This document shows, in pieces, positions 42,378 to 49,903 of a stretch of DNA of 64,000 nucleotides (its first letter is position 1; every line of letters begins with the position of its first letter). The stretch lies in assembly GCA_017435305.1 (NCBI GenBank), contig JAFSFH010000008.1, positions 1 through 64,000 on the forward strand. Reading direction: 5' to 3'. The notes beneath the pieces are model-generated. The model had not been told where the DNA came from and ran no database searches. It saw only the letters and a program-made list of their open reading frames with translations. This DNA is from Clostridia bacterium. Lineage in GTDB: Bacteria; Bacillota_A; Clostridia; Oscillospirales; Acutalibacteraceae. The position numbers were made by a program, and so were the translations under genes.

Positions 42378-44663
42378 ATGAAACACACCAAAAGACTGTT
42401 ATCCGTTTTGCTGACCCTCTGTATGCTGTTGTCGGCGTTGCCGCTGACCGTTATCGCGGAGGATTGCGCCCATAATTACCCCTACGTCTGCTCCACCCTC
42501 TGCACCCTCTGCGGAGAGGTGCGTACCCCCGAGATGGAGCATGATCATTATTTGTCCGATTGCGACGAGACCTGCAGCCTCTGCGGTGAAGTGCGCGAGA
42601 CCACCGTGCCCCACGAAAGCGATGGCCTTCCCTGTGTGGATAACGTTTGCAAGCACTGCTATGCGGCTATTCCTGCCACTACGGATCACACCGACGAGGA
42701 CGGCGACTATTACTGTGATGTCTGCTGGACTTGGCTGGGGTGCGATCAAGGCGTTCACTCCCGTGACGGCCTGCCCTGTCAGGATACGGTGTGCTATTAT
42801 TGCGGCATAGAGATGCCTGCCGAGGATCATGAGATCGGCTCCGCCCCCATTTGTGTAGACAACCAATGCATCTATTGCGGCACCTTGGTGCCTGCCACCG
42901 CCGATCACAATTATCAGTGCTACTTTGAGCAAGAGCCCACTTGCGTAAACGATGGCGTGCAGTATTATGAGTGCACCCAGTGCTACGATCGCTATACGGA
43001 AACGATCTCCACCACCGGCGAGCACCAGGACAGTGACGGCGACTACCAGTGCGATTGGTGCGTGCTCTGGCTGGGCTGCGAGAGCGGTATTCATATTCGT
43101 ATGCACACGACCCTTTGTGTGGATAGCACTTGCTCGGCGTGCGGAGTGGCGATGCCTGCCACCGAGGGGCACGTCAGCAACAACTATGCTTGCCGTGACG
43201 GCTGGTGCGTCAATGGTTGCGGCACCGTGATACCCGCCACCGCCGACCATACTTATGACGACGACGCCGACCCCACCTGCAACGTCTGCGGTGAGGAGCG
43301 CGAGATAGCGTGTGCCCACGAGTACGATAACGACTGCGACACCGTCTGCAACCTGTGCAGCGAGGTGCGTGAGCCCCTGGCGGATCACATTCCGTTGTAT
43401 CCTTGCTTAGACAGTGAGTGCCTGGCCTGCGGAGAGACGGTGCCCGCCGCCGAGGATCACGAGGACGAGGACGGCGACTATCGCTGCAACCGGTGCTTCC
43501 TATGGCTGGGCTGCGACAGCGGTGTTCACAATCGCACCAGTCCGTACGCCTGTATGGACACCACCTGCACGGCCTGCGGTATCGATCTGCCCGCCACCGA
43601 GCCCCACGACAGCAACAACTTTGACTGCTGTGACGGCGTGTGCGTTAACGGCTGTCAGACCGAAATGCCTGCCATCACCGACCACACCTATGCTTACGGG
43701 TGCAGTACCAACTGCGCCATCTGCGGCTTCACCACCCGCCCCGAGGCGGAGTGTGTCAGCGACGGTGGTGCGGTCTACGACCAAAACAGTCAGCAACACT
43801 CCATCGCTTATTACTGTATTTATTGCAGAAGGTATCTGTCTGCCGTAGTGGAAGATCATACCGACGAGGACGGCGATAGTGCCTGCGACGTGTGCGGTGA
43901 GTCTGTGGCGTGGATGAATTGCACCCACCAGTACGATTACGCTTGCTCCACCGCCTGCCGTCTCTGCGGTGTGGTGACCCGCCCCGAGGCGGAGCACCTG
44001 AGCGACGACGGAACCATCTACGGTTGGGATGAAACCCAGCACTGGATCTACTACTCCTGTCAGCATTGCGATCAGATAATCGATTTCTTCGCGGAAGAGC
44101 ATGCCGATGAGGACGGCGACGGTGCCTGCGACGTGTGCGACTATATACCCTGTGAGGAGCACGTCTACGACAGCAACTTTGACTCGTACTGCAACGTTTG
44201 CCAACTCTACCGCGACATCGACATTCCGGTGGATGTTGTCGGCGTCTCTATCTCTGAGGACGTGAACGGCCTGGCGATGCTCTTCTCGGCTAAGGTGGAG
44301 GGGATTGCCTTTGACGGCACCCGCATCATCTACGACAACGCCACCATCGGCGGCGAAAAGCTGATCGGTCTGGGCGTCGTGGTGAGCAACAACTACGACG
44401 AGGTGGGTTATGTGCCCACGTTGGAGGACGTGGACGGTGTCCGTGTGCTGGACGTCCCCGTGGTCAATGCCTACGATTACGACGAGGCCACCGGTACGCT
44501 AACCTTTGCCGTTCGTGTGATTAATATCCCCGATGAGTATAAGGATCGGACGCTGGTCTATTCGACGTATTTCATCTATGAGAACGATGCCGGCGAGCAG
44601 GAAATCTATTACCCCGGTGCCTGGGGCGATACCTACAATCGGGTTGCCGAAAACGTTCTGTAA
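42378..44663 (+). CDS. Secreted Cys-rich protein with about twenty CxxC knuckles
   Basis: 761 residues from the ATG at 42378 (AAGGGAGAACCAATT). Signal peptide 1-26 (LLSVLLTLCMLLSALPLTVIA). Residues 30-620 are a tandem array of degenerate zinc-knuckle-like units. I count about 21 CxxC motifs, many as CDVCG, CNVCG or CxxCGEVR, alternating with DH, EH or PH and with acidic DEDGDYxCD segments. The larger unit WLGCDSGVH...TCTACG...PATxxH recurs at least three times. The C-terminal part (about 630-761) is the domain shared with the protein at 20360 (GLAMLFSAKVEG, FAVRVINIP). Metal binding or disulfide cross-linking outside the cell is inferred. No anchor motif is visible. Confidence 0.85.
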   Translation: MKHTKRLLSVLLTLCMLLSALPLTVIAEDCAHNYPYVCSTLCTLCGEVRTPEMEHDHYLSDCDETCSLCGEVRETTVPHESDGLPCVDNVCKHCYAAIPATTDHTDEDGDYYCDVCWTWLGCDQGVHSRDGLPCQDTVCYYCGIEMPAEDHEIGSAPICVDNQCIYCGTLVPATADHNYQCYFEQEPTCVNDGVQYYECTQCYDRYTETISTTGEHQDSDGDYQCDWCVLWLGCESGIHIRMHTTLCVDSTCSACGVAMPATEGHVSNNYACRDGWCVNGCGTVIPATADHTYDDDADPTCNVCGEEREIACAHEYDNDCDTVCNLCSEVREPLADHIPLYPCLDSECLACGETVPAAEDHEDEDGDYRCNRCFLWLGCDSGVHNRTSPYACMDTTCTACGIDLPATEPHDSNNFDCCDGVCVNGCQTEMPAITDHTYAYGCSTNCAICGFTTRPEAECVSDGGAVYDQNSQQHSIAYYCIYCRRYLSAVVEDHTDEDGDSACDVCGESVAWMNCTHQYDYACSTACRLCGVVTRPEAEHLSDDGTIYGWDETQHWIYYSCQHCDQIIDFFAEEHADEDGDGACDVCDYIPCEEHVYDSNFDSYCNVCQLYRDIDIPVDVVGVSISEDVNGLAMLFSAKVEGIAFDGTRIIYDNATIGGEKLIGLGVVVSNNYDEVGYVPTLEDVDGVRVLDVPVVNAYDYDEATGTLTFAVRVINIPDEYKDRTLVYSTYFIYENDAGEQEIYYPGAWGDTYNRVAENVL

Positions 44664-44707
44664 GGGCGACGAAAGCGTAGAAAGACGCATATAATCCTTG
44701 ATCTAAC

Positions 44708-44744
44708 CCGAGCCTGCGGCGTCTGTCGCAGGCTCGGTCTTTTG
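44708..44744 (+). terminator. Terminator after the Cys-rich protein gene
   Basis: CCGAGCCTGCG and CGCAGGCTCGG arms, 8-nt loop, TCTTTTG tail. Confidence 0.85.
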
Positions 44745-44781
44745 TACGTACAAGCCATTAAGAAAAACTGAATAGAGCAAA

Positions 44782-44911
44782 GCCTCCCTCTTTGAGGGAG
44801 GTGGATTTCGCCGTAGGCGAAAGACGGAGGGAGTTTAAGTATCCGGTGCGATGCGGTCATAACTCCCTCAGTCCTCGCATACGCTCGGACAGCTCCCTCG
44901 GGGAGGGAGCC
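44782..44911. repeat. Dispersed palindromic repeat, class A copy 4
   Basis: GCCTCCCTC-TTT-GAGGGAGG, GGATTTCGCCGTAGGCGAAA, GACGGAGGGAG, then ACTCCCTCAGTC and AGCTCCCTCGGGGAGGGAGC. Same architecture and orientation as the 23067 copy. Confidence 0.78.
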
Positions 44912-44914
44912 TAA

Positions 44915-44953
44915 TAAAAAATCCCGCTATCCGTCAGGATAGCGGGATTTTTA
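44915..44953. terminator. Terminator of serS (bidirectional)
   Basis: AAATCCCGCTATCC-GTCA-GGATAGCGGGATTT, 14-bp stem. Core shared with the terminators at 40696 and 41489. Confidence 0.92.
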
Positions 44954-44962
44954 ATGGGTCTG

Positions 44963-46258
44963 TTATTTCTCCTCGATGACCTCTTTGCCGCCCATATAGG
45001 GGCGCAGAGCCTCGGGGATGCGGACGGAATACTTTTTGCCGTCGAACTGCAGGTTGTTCTCCAGGAAGGCGATCAGCATACGGGGGGGAGCCACCACGGT
45101 GTTGTTGAGGGTGTGGGCCAGATACTTGCTGCCGTCGGCGCCCTTAACGCGGATGCCCAGACGGCGTGCCTGGGCGTCGCCCAGGTTGGAGCAGGAGCAG
45201 ACCTCAAAATATTTGCCTTGCTTGGGGGACCAGGCCTCCACGTCGTAGGATTTCACCTTCAGATCGGCCAGATCGCCGGAGCAGCACTCCAGGGTGCGCA
45301 CGGGGATGTCCAAAGAGCGGAACAGTTCCACGGAATAGCTCCACATCTTATTGAACCACTCCATGCTCTCCTCCGGCTTGCAGATGACGATCATCTCCTG
45401 CTTTTCGAACTGGTGGATGCGGTAGATGCCGCGCTCCTCGATGCCGTGGGCGCCCTTCTCCTTGCGGAAGCAGGGGGAGTAGCTGGTGAGGGTCAGGGGC
45501 AGCTCGCTCTCGTTGGTGAAGGTGTCGATGAACTTACCGATCATAGAGTGCTCGCTGGTACCGATCAGGTACAGGTCCTCGCCCTCGATCTTGTACATCA
45601 TGGCGTCCATCTCTTCAAAGCTCATAACGCCGGTGACCACGTTGGAGCGGATCATATAGGGGGGGATGCAATAGGTGAAGCCCTTGTCGATCATAAAGTC
45701 GCGGGCATAGCTCAGTACGGCACTGTGCAGACGGGCGATGTCACCCATCAGGTAGTAGAAGCCCTCGCCGGCCACCTTACCGGCGGCGGTTTTGTCGATG
45801 CCGTTGAACTTCGCCATAATATCGGTGTGATAGGGGATCTCAAAGGTGGCCTCGGCGGCCTCGCCGTAGCGCTGCACCTCCACGTTGTCCTCGTCGTTCT
45901 TACCGACGGGGACGGAGGGGTCGATGATGTTGGGGATCTTCATCATCCGCTCGGTGAGCTCCTTCGCCAGCTCGGCCTCCTGCTGCTCCAGGGCGGCCAG
46001 CTCGGCGGCCTGCTGAGAGACCAACTGCTTCATCTGCTCGGCCTCGTCCCGCTTGCCCTGACCCATCAGGGCACCAATCTGCTTGGATACCTTGTTGCGG
46101 TTGGCGCGCAGCTCGTTGGCGCGGGTGTTCACCTCGCGCTTTTTCTGATCCAGCTCAATGACCTCGTCCACCAGCGGCAGCTTGCCGTCCTTGAACTTTT
46201 TACGGATGTTCTCTTTTACCAGCTCGGGGTTCTCCCGAATAAACTTAATATCCAACAT
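44963..46258 (-). CDS. serS: Seryl-tRNA synthetase
   Basis: 431 residues from the ATG at 46258 (ACGGAGGAATCGCATT). N-terminal long coiled-coil arm (about 25-105) that clamps tRNA-Ser. The class II core has motif 2 SPCFRKEKGAHGIEERGIYR and HQFEKQE, SCSNLGDAQARR, and motif 3 NNTVVAPPRMLIAFLEN. Charges tRNA-Ser and is needed for selenocysteine tRNA too. It has its own promoter and terminator; no T-box leader is present in the short upstream region. Confidence 0.98.
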   Translation of the reverse strand: MLDIKFIRENPELVKENIRKKFKDGKLPLVDEVIELDQKKREVNTRANELRANRNKVSKQIGALMGQGKRDEAEQMKQLVSQQAAELAALEQQEAELAKELTERMMKIPNIIDPSVPVGKNDEDNVEVQRYGEAAEATFEIPYHTDIMAKFNGIDKTAAGKVAGEGFYYLMGDIARLHSAVLSYARDFMIDKGFTYCIPPYMIRSNVVTGVMSFEEMDAMMYKIEGEDLYLIGTSEHSMIGKFIDTFTNESELPLTLTSYSPCFRKEKGAHGIEERGIYRIHQFEKQEMIVICKPEESMEWFNKMWSYSVELFRSLDIPVRTLECCSGDLADLKVKSYDVEAWSPKQGKYFEVCSCSNLGDAQARRLGIRVKGADGSKYLAHTLNNTVVAPPRMLIAFLENNLQFDGKKYSVRIPEALRPYMGGKEVIEEK

Positions 46259-46295
46259 AATGCGATTCCTCCGTTTATAGGAACTATAATATAGT

Positions 46296-46324
46296 AGTAT
46301 AGCACACCGTATTGGGATTTTCAA
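46296..46324 (-). promoter_or_regulatory. Promoter of serS
   Basis: Minus strand -35 TTGAAA (46319-46324), 17-bp spacer, -10 TATACT (46296-46301), giving a leader of about 30 nt. Confidence 0.75.
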
Positions 46325-46327
46325 CAC

Positions 46328-46363
46328 AAAAAATCGGGAGAGTGGTGAAAAAACACTCTCCCG
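46328..46363 (-). terminator. Terminator of the apbE-DUF1622 unit
   Basis: CGGGAGAGTG and CACTCTCCCG arms with a 9-nt A-rich loop; T-run on the minus strand (ATTTTTTG). Confidence 0.88.
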
Positions 46364-46368
46364 ACGCA

Positions 46369-46743
46369 TTATTTTTCTTCTTTTTCCTCAGGCTTTTCCT
46401 CGTCCTTTTTCTCCATCTTCATTTCCCAATGGATCAGGAATGCCAGCAGAGCGCGGATGAGGATGACGATGCCCAGCACCGCCAGCTCGTTGAGATCGTG
46501 GACGATGACTGTCTTAATGATCTCGGCGCCCATCTTGAATTCCAGCGCCAGCGCCAGGGTCTTGCCCAGCTCGATGACGATGTTGATGGCACGGTGGCGT
46601 ATGAGTCCGCTGATCAGCTGGATGAGGGATTTGACCGATCCCACGACGATAATGGCCACGCCGATGAATTCCAGCGTCAGCGCGGCGACCTCGGCGATGT
46701 TGTGCAGGATAGTTTCATAGCCGTTCACAAAGATGTCAAACAT
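46369..46743 (-). CDS. DUF1622 family membrane protein
   Basis: 124 residues. Three membrane segments are likely: 16-37 (NIAEVAALTLEFIGVAIIVVG), 57-78 and 88-104 (ELAVLGIVILIRALLAFLI), with a Lys/Glu-rich tail (KKDEEKPEEKEEK). The RxxxNIVIELGKTLALALEFKM stretch matches DUF1622. The family is widespread and uncharacterised. It lies 12 bp after apbE in the same direction and shares its terminator, so the two are probably cotranscribed. Confidence 0.88.
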   Translation of the reverse strand: MFDIFVNGYETILHNIAEVAALTLEFIGVAIIVVGSVKSLIQLISGLIRHRAINIVIELGKTLALALEFKMGAEIIKTVIVHDLNELAVLGIVILIRALLAFLIHWEMKMEKKDEEKPEEKEEK

Positions 46744-46755
46744 AATAACACTTCC

Positions 46756-47811
46756 TTATTGCTTCACATAGTGATTCCACCCGTCGGAGACGGTGACGGT
46801 GCCGTCCTCGGTGACCCACATAGCCTCCACGCCGTCGGTGCGCTTCACCAGCGCCTGACCGTCGGTCAGGCTCATACAGAACAGGGCGGTGGACAGGGCG
46901 TCCCCCTGTCCCGAGTCGGCACACACCACCGACACGGAGGTAAATCCGTGGGCGGGCATGAGGGTGTCGGGGTGGATGATGTGGTGGTATCGCTGTCCGT
47001 CCACCACGTAATACCGCTGATAGGAGCCGCTGGTGACCAGCGCCTGACCATCCAGCTCCAGATAGGCCAGATAGTCGTCGGCGTCGGGATCGGGGTTTTC
47101 CACCCCCACGGTCCAGCCGGTGCCGTCCGGCTTCTTGCCGACGGCGCGGACGTTGCCGCCCACGTTGAGCACGTAGCCGGTGATGCCGTCCTGCTCCATC
47201 CGTCGGGCGACCCGCTCCACCGCATAGCCCTTGGCAATAGCGCCCACGTCCAGCCGCATAGCGGGGTCGGTGAGGGTGACGGTGCACGCTGCCTCGTCAA
47301 TGACCATTCGGCCGATGTCGGTGTGCTGTGCCGCCTCCTTGAGGCGTTCCATAGGGGGCAGGGTGGCGTCGGCAGGACTATCCGTCCCCGCCGCGCGGTG
47401 GTCGTGCCACAATTTCAGCACACTGCCCATGGCCACGTTCATCACCCCGTCGGTCTGCCGATACATCTCCTTGGCGTACAGCAGCAGGTCGATGATGCGG
47501 CGGTCCACCGTCACAGTGGTGTGGGCGCCGTCGGTCAGGTCGTTGACGGTGCAGAGGTTGTTCACCCCGTCGTACCGCAGGTAGACGTTGTACAGCTTAT
47601 GGTATTCCCCCATCTCGGTGAGGATCTCCTCCGCCACGCGGTCGAATTCCTCCTGACTGTCCGCATAGCCGGTGACGGTGGTCACCGTATCGAAATAGTC
47701 AAAGCTGGTGGTGGAATATTTTTGTGGTTCACGGGCGCAGGAGGTGAGCAGGCAGCCGCAGGCGACCGCCACAGCCAGCACCCCCGCCGTCAGTCGTTTT
47801 TTCATAGTCAT
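46756..47811 (-). CDS. apbE: FAD:protein FMN transferase lipoprotein
   Basis: 351 residues. Signal peptide with lipobox LLTSC. The ApbE fold is clear: YFDTVTTVTGYA, TDGVMNVAMGSVLKLW, MRLDVGAIAKGYAVERVA, and the Mg/FAD-site ADSGQGDALSTALF. It transfers FMN from FAD to Thr in the SGAT-type motifs of RnfG and RnfD, encoded nearby. Two ATGs (47811, 47805) are close together and neither has a strong ribosome site, so the start is uncertain by two residues. A terminator lies just upstream, so it must have its own promoter or rely on read-through from the lipoprotein gene. Confidence 0.95.
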   Translation of the reverse strand: MTMKKRLTAGVLAVAVACGCLLTSCAREPQKYSTTSFDYFDTVTTVTGYADSQEEFDRVAEEILTEMGEYHKLYNVYLRYDGVNNLCTVNDLTDGAHTTVTVDRRIIDLLLYAKEMYRQTDGVMNVAMGSVLKLWHDHRAAGTDSPADATLPPMERLKEAAQHTDIGRMVIDEAACTVTLTDPAMRLDVGAIAKGYAVERVARRMEQDGITGYVLNVGGNVRAVGKKPDGTGWTVGVENPDPDADDYLAYLELDGQALVTSGSYQRYYVVDGQRYHHIIHPDTLMPAHGFTSVSVVCADSGQGDALSTALFCMSLTDGQALVKRTDGVEAMWVTEDGTVTVSDGWNHYVKQ

Positions 47812-47825
47812 AACCAAAAGGTGAA

Positions 47826-47857
47826 AAAGCGGGAGGGGGACCCTCCCGCTTTTTTTA
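47826..47857 (-). terminator. Terminator between repeat lipoprotein and apbE
   Basis: AAAAGCGGGAGGG and CCCTCCCGCTTTT arms, 4-6 nt loop; U-tract on the minus strand. Confidence 0.88.
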
Positions 47858-47872
47858 ACGTGTTGTGTCGGA

Positions 47873-48874
47873 TCAGCCGATCTTGGACGCAGCCTTGACC
47901 AGACCGTTGACGTAGATGGTGCAGCCGGCGGTCTGGACGCTCTCCACGCCCTTGCCGTCGCTACCCATCAGACCGGCGATCTCGGCACCGGTCTTGCCCA
48001 CGCACTGGGCGTCAAAGGCGTCGACCTGCTGGTACCACTCCTTGGCAGCGCCGCCGTGGGCGACCATACCGTAGTTATCGCCCAGCTCGCGCTTGGACTG
48101 GATGGCCTTGGTGGTGTCCAGAGTGGACTTGCCGGCGGCGGAGAAGGTGAAGGAAACGGCCACGCAGTCGCTGGTGGCGGCAACCACCTTGCCCTCGCCG
48201 TCCACAGCGGCGGCGAACACGTAGGTCTCTACCTCGCTCTTACCGTCCTTGTCGGCGGTGGCGTCCTCGTTGGTCTGGGAGGCATAGGCGGTGACCTTCA
48301 GGGTGGCGTCGGCGGTCACGTCGGACTCGGCGGCGTTGTTATAGGCCTTCTCGATGGCCAGGATCAGGTCGTTGATGCCGATGGTGCAGCCGGCGGCGAT
48401 GACCTCGTCGTTGCCGCGGTAGTTGTCTACCACCAGAGCCTTGACCTCGTCCAGAGTCTTGCCGACCACGACGTCCTCCAGAGCGTCAACCTGCTGGTAC
48501 CACTCCTTGGTGACGTCGCCGCCGTTCATAGCCTGACCCTTGCCGTAGGCGACCATATTGTAGCTGTCGCCCAGCTCGCGCTTGGTCTTGAACTCGGCGG
48601 CGGCCACGCCCTTACCGTCGGCGGTGAACTCTACCTTGTTCTGAATGGTGTCCAGCGCGCAGGAGGCGATCTTGCCGTCCGCATCCACCGTCACGGCGGC
48701 GATGGTCACCTCTACAGAGCCGTTGCCGTTCTTATCGGCGGTGGCGTCGGCGGTGGAGGGGGTGCTGACGCACACGCCGGCACCAAATTTCAGGGTGGTG
48801 GCGGAGCAACCGGTCAGAGCGACCATGGTGCACAGCAGGGCGATGCACAGCATCAGGGATACAATCTTTTTCAT
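47873..48874 (-). CDS. Lipoprotein with two tandem copies of an unnamed domain
   Basis: 333 residues; ATG at 48874 follows GAAGGAGTTTTGTT. Lipobox LTGC. Two repeats (about 35-180 and 185-333) each contain a VxVDxDGKxxxxxxD-type strand, KRELGDxYxMVAxG, KEWYQQVDAxxxxVVGKT and a closing AGCTIxxNxL. The strand-rich start resembles FMN-binding or electron-transfer lipoproteins, but the SGAT flavinylation motif is absent. Its place between the Rnf operon and apbE suggests a redox or surface role (inference). A well-formed promoter and palindrome precede it. Confidence 0.82.
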   Translation of the reverse strand: MKKIVSLMLCIALLCTMVALTGCSATTLKFGAGVCVSTPSTADATADKNGNGSVEVTIAAVTVDADGKIASCALDTIQNKVEFTADGKGVAAAEFKTKRELGDSYNMVAYGKGQAMNGGDVTKEWYQQVDALEDVVVGKTLDEVKALVVDNYRGNDEVIAAGCTIGINDLILAIEKAYNNAAESDVTADATLKVTAYASQTNEDATADKDGKSEVETYVFAAAVDGEGKVVAATSDCVAVSFTFSAAGKSTLDTTKAIQSKRELGDNYGMVAHGGAAKEWYQQVDAFDAQCVGKTGAEIAGLMGSDGKGVESVQTAGCTIYVNGLVKAASKIG

Positions 48875-48925
48875 AAACAAAACTCCTTCAATAATGAAAT
48901 AGGGGTTGCGCATGACTTGTAAAAG

Positions 48926-48981
48926 TGTCCCACGTGCGGGACAACATAGCTATTTTACTACATAATCCATAGCGCTGTCAA
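48926..48981 (-). promoter_or_regulatory. Promoter and palindromic operator of the repeat lipoprotein
   Basis: Minus strand -35 TTGACA (48976-48981), 18-bp spacer, -10 TAAAAT (48952-48957). Just downstream an interrupted palindrome TGTCCC-N6-GGGACA (48926-48943) covers the early transcribed region, a position suited to a repressor. Confidence 0.65.
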
Positions 48982-49007
48982 TAGATTTCCCGAATGTTTG
49001 TTAAATT

Positions 49008-49511
49008 TTAAACAATATGCGTAGGGATCCGCCGGATCGCCAGATGGCCGCACAGGCCGATGAGCACACCGGCGACGGTGCCGGTGACCGCCAGCACGAT
49101 GAGGTAATACCCCAGCTCGGCGGTGTTCATCAGCAGCATGGCCATCAGGATCTGACCCACGTTGTGCAGCACGGCGCCGGTGACGCTGACACCCACCACC
49201 GACAGCTTATCCCAACGCTTAAGCAGGGACATGGCGGCAAGGCTCAGCAGGGCGCCGGTGACGCTGTAGGCGAAGGATACGGGGTTGCCGAAGATCAGCA
49301 GCATCAGCACCACGCGGACGAGGGATACGGCGGCGGCCTGCTTCCAGCCGCAGCGATACAGCACGAACACGATGATGATGTTGGGCAGACCCATTTTGAT
49401 GCCGGGCACGGCGTTGACCACAGGGGGCAGGATGGCCTCGATATAGGCCAGCGCCAGCGCCAGCGCGGTGCACACACCCAATAGGGCGATGCGTTTTGTC
49501 GTTTGCTTCAT
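49008..49511 (-). CDS. Gx transporter / heptaprenyl diphosphate synthase component I-like membrane protein
   Basis: 167 residues, ATG at 49511 after GGGGGTACGGT. Five membrane segments; the family signature is VNAVPGIKMGLPNIIIVFVLY with the Gly/Pro-rich loop, then FGNPVSFAYSVTGALLSLAAM. The name derives from an old assignment; proteins of this group commonly sit at the end of rnf operons after a NusG-II gene, as here, and may be S components of ECF-like importers. The exact role is unproven. Confidence 0.88.
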   Translation of the reverse strand: MKQTTKRIALLGVCTALALALAYIEAILPPVVNAVPGIKMGLPNIIIVFVLYRCGWKQAAAVSLVRVVLMLLIFGNPVSFAYSVTGALLSLAAMSLLKRWDKLSVVGVSVTGAVLHNVGQILMAMLLMNTAELGYYLIVLAVTGTVAGVLIGLCGHLAIRRIPTHIV

Positions 49512-49521
49512 ACCGTACCCC

Positions 49522-49902
49522 CTATACCACAACGTCGGGTGTGTCTGAGTGGGTGGCGGTGACGGTCACCACCACCTTGTGGGGCAGACAGACGATGCTC
49601 TCGCCGCTGCGGTGGATGGGGCGGTGGTTGGCGCAGATGGCGTCGGGGCAGTTGGCTTCGGTCACCTGTGCCCGTCCGTCGCGGATGACCAGCAGGTTGC
49701 GCCCGTGGGGGGTGGTGATCTCCACCTCCCGTTCCTCGGTGAGGGAATAGACGCCGTAGGTATCCCCGTCCACCGTGACGGTGACGGTATCCCCTTCACC
49801 GCGGATCAGCCACAGGCACAATCCCGCCAGGACAGACACCGTCAGCAGGACGGCGATGAGCATCAGATCGTTGCGGAGCTTGCGTTTGTTGTCGGTCTTC
49901 AT
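49522..49902 (-). CDS. NusG domain II-like protein of the rnf operon
   Basis: 126 residues with one N-terminal membrane helix (14-33) and an extracytoplasmic beta domain. NusG_II features are DGDTYGVYSLTEEREVEI, VTEANCPDAICANHRPIHRS and ESIVCLPHKVVVTV. The two Cys in CPDAIC could form a disulfide or bind a cofactor. These proteins accompany Rnf in many Clostridia, with unknown function. It begins 1 bp after rnfB (TAATATG). Confidence 0.92.
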   Translation of the reverse strand: MKTDNKRKLRNDLMLIAVLLTVSVLAGLCLWLIRGEGDTVTVTVDGDTYGVYSLTEEREVEITTPHGRNLLVIRDGRAQVTEANCPDAICANHRPIHRSGESIVCLPHKVVVTVTATHSDTPDVVV

Positions 49903-49903
49903 A

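Noticed and set aside
19631..44911. Dispersed repeats as a CRISPR array
   Set aside because: Copies are separated by kilobases, vary in length and orientation, and have no regular spacers or cas genes.
46259..46368. T-box riboswitch in front of serS
   Set aside because: Only about 110 bp separate serS from the next gene, and they contain a promoter and a terminator but no T-box sequence or specifier stem.
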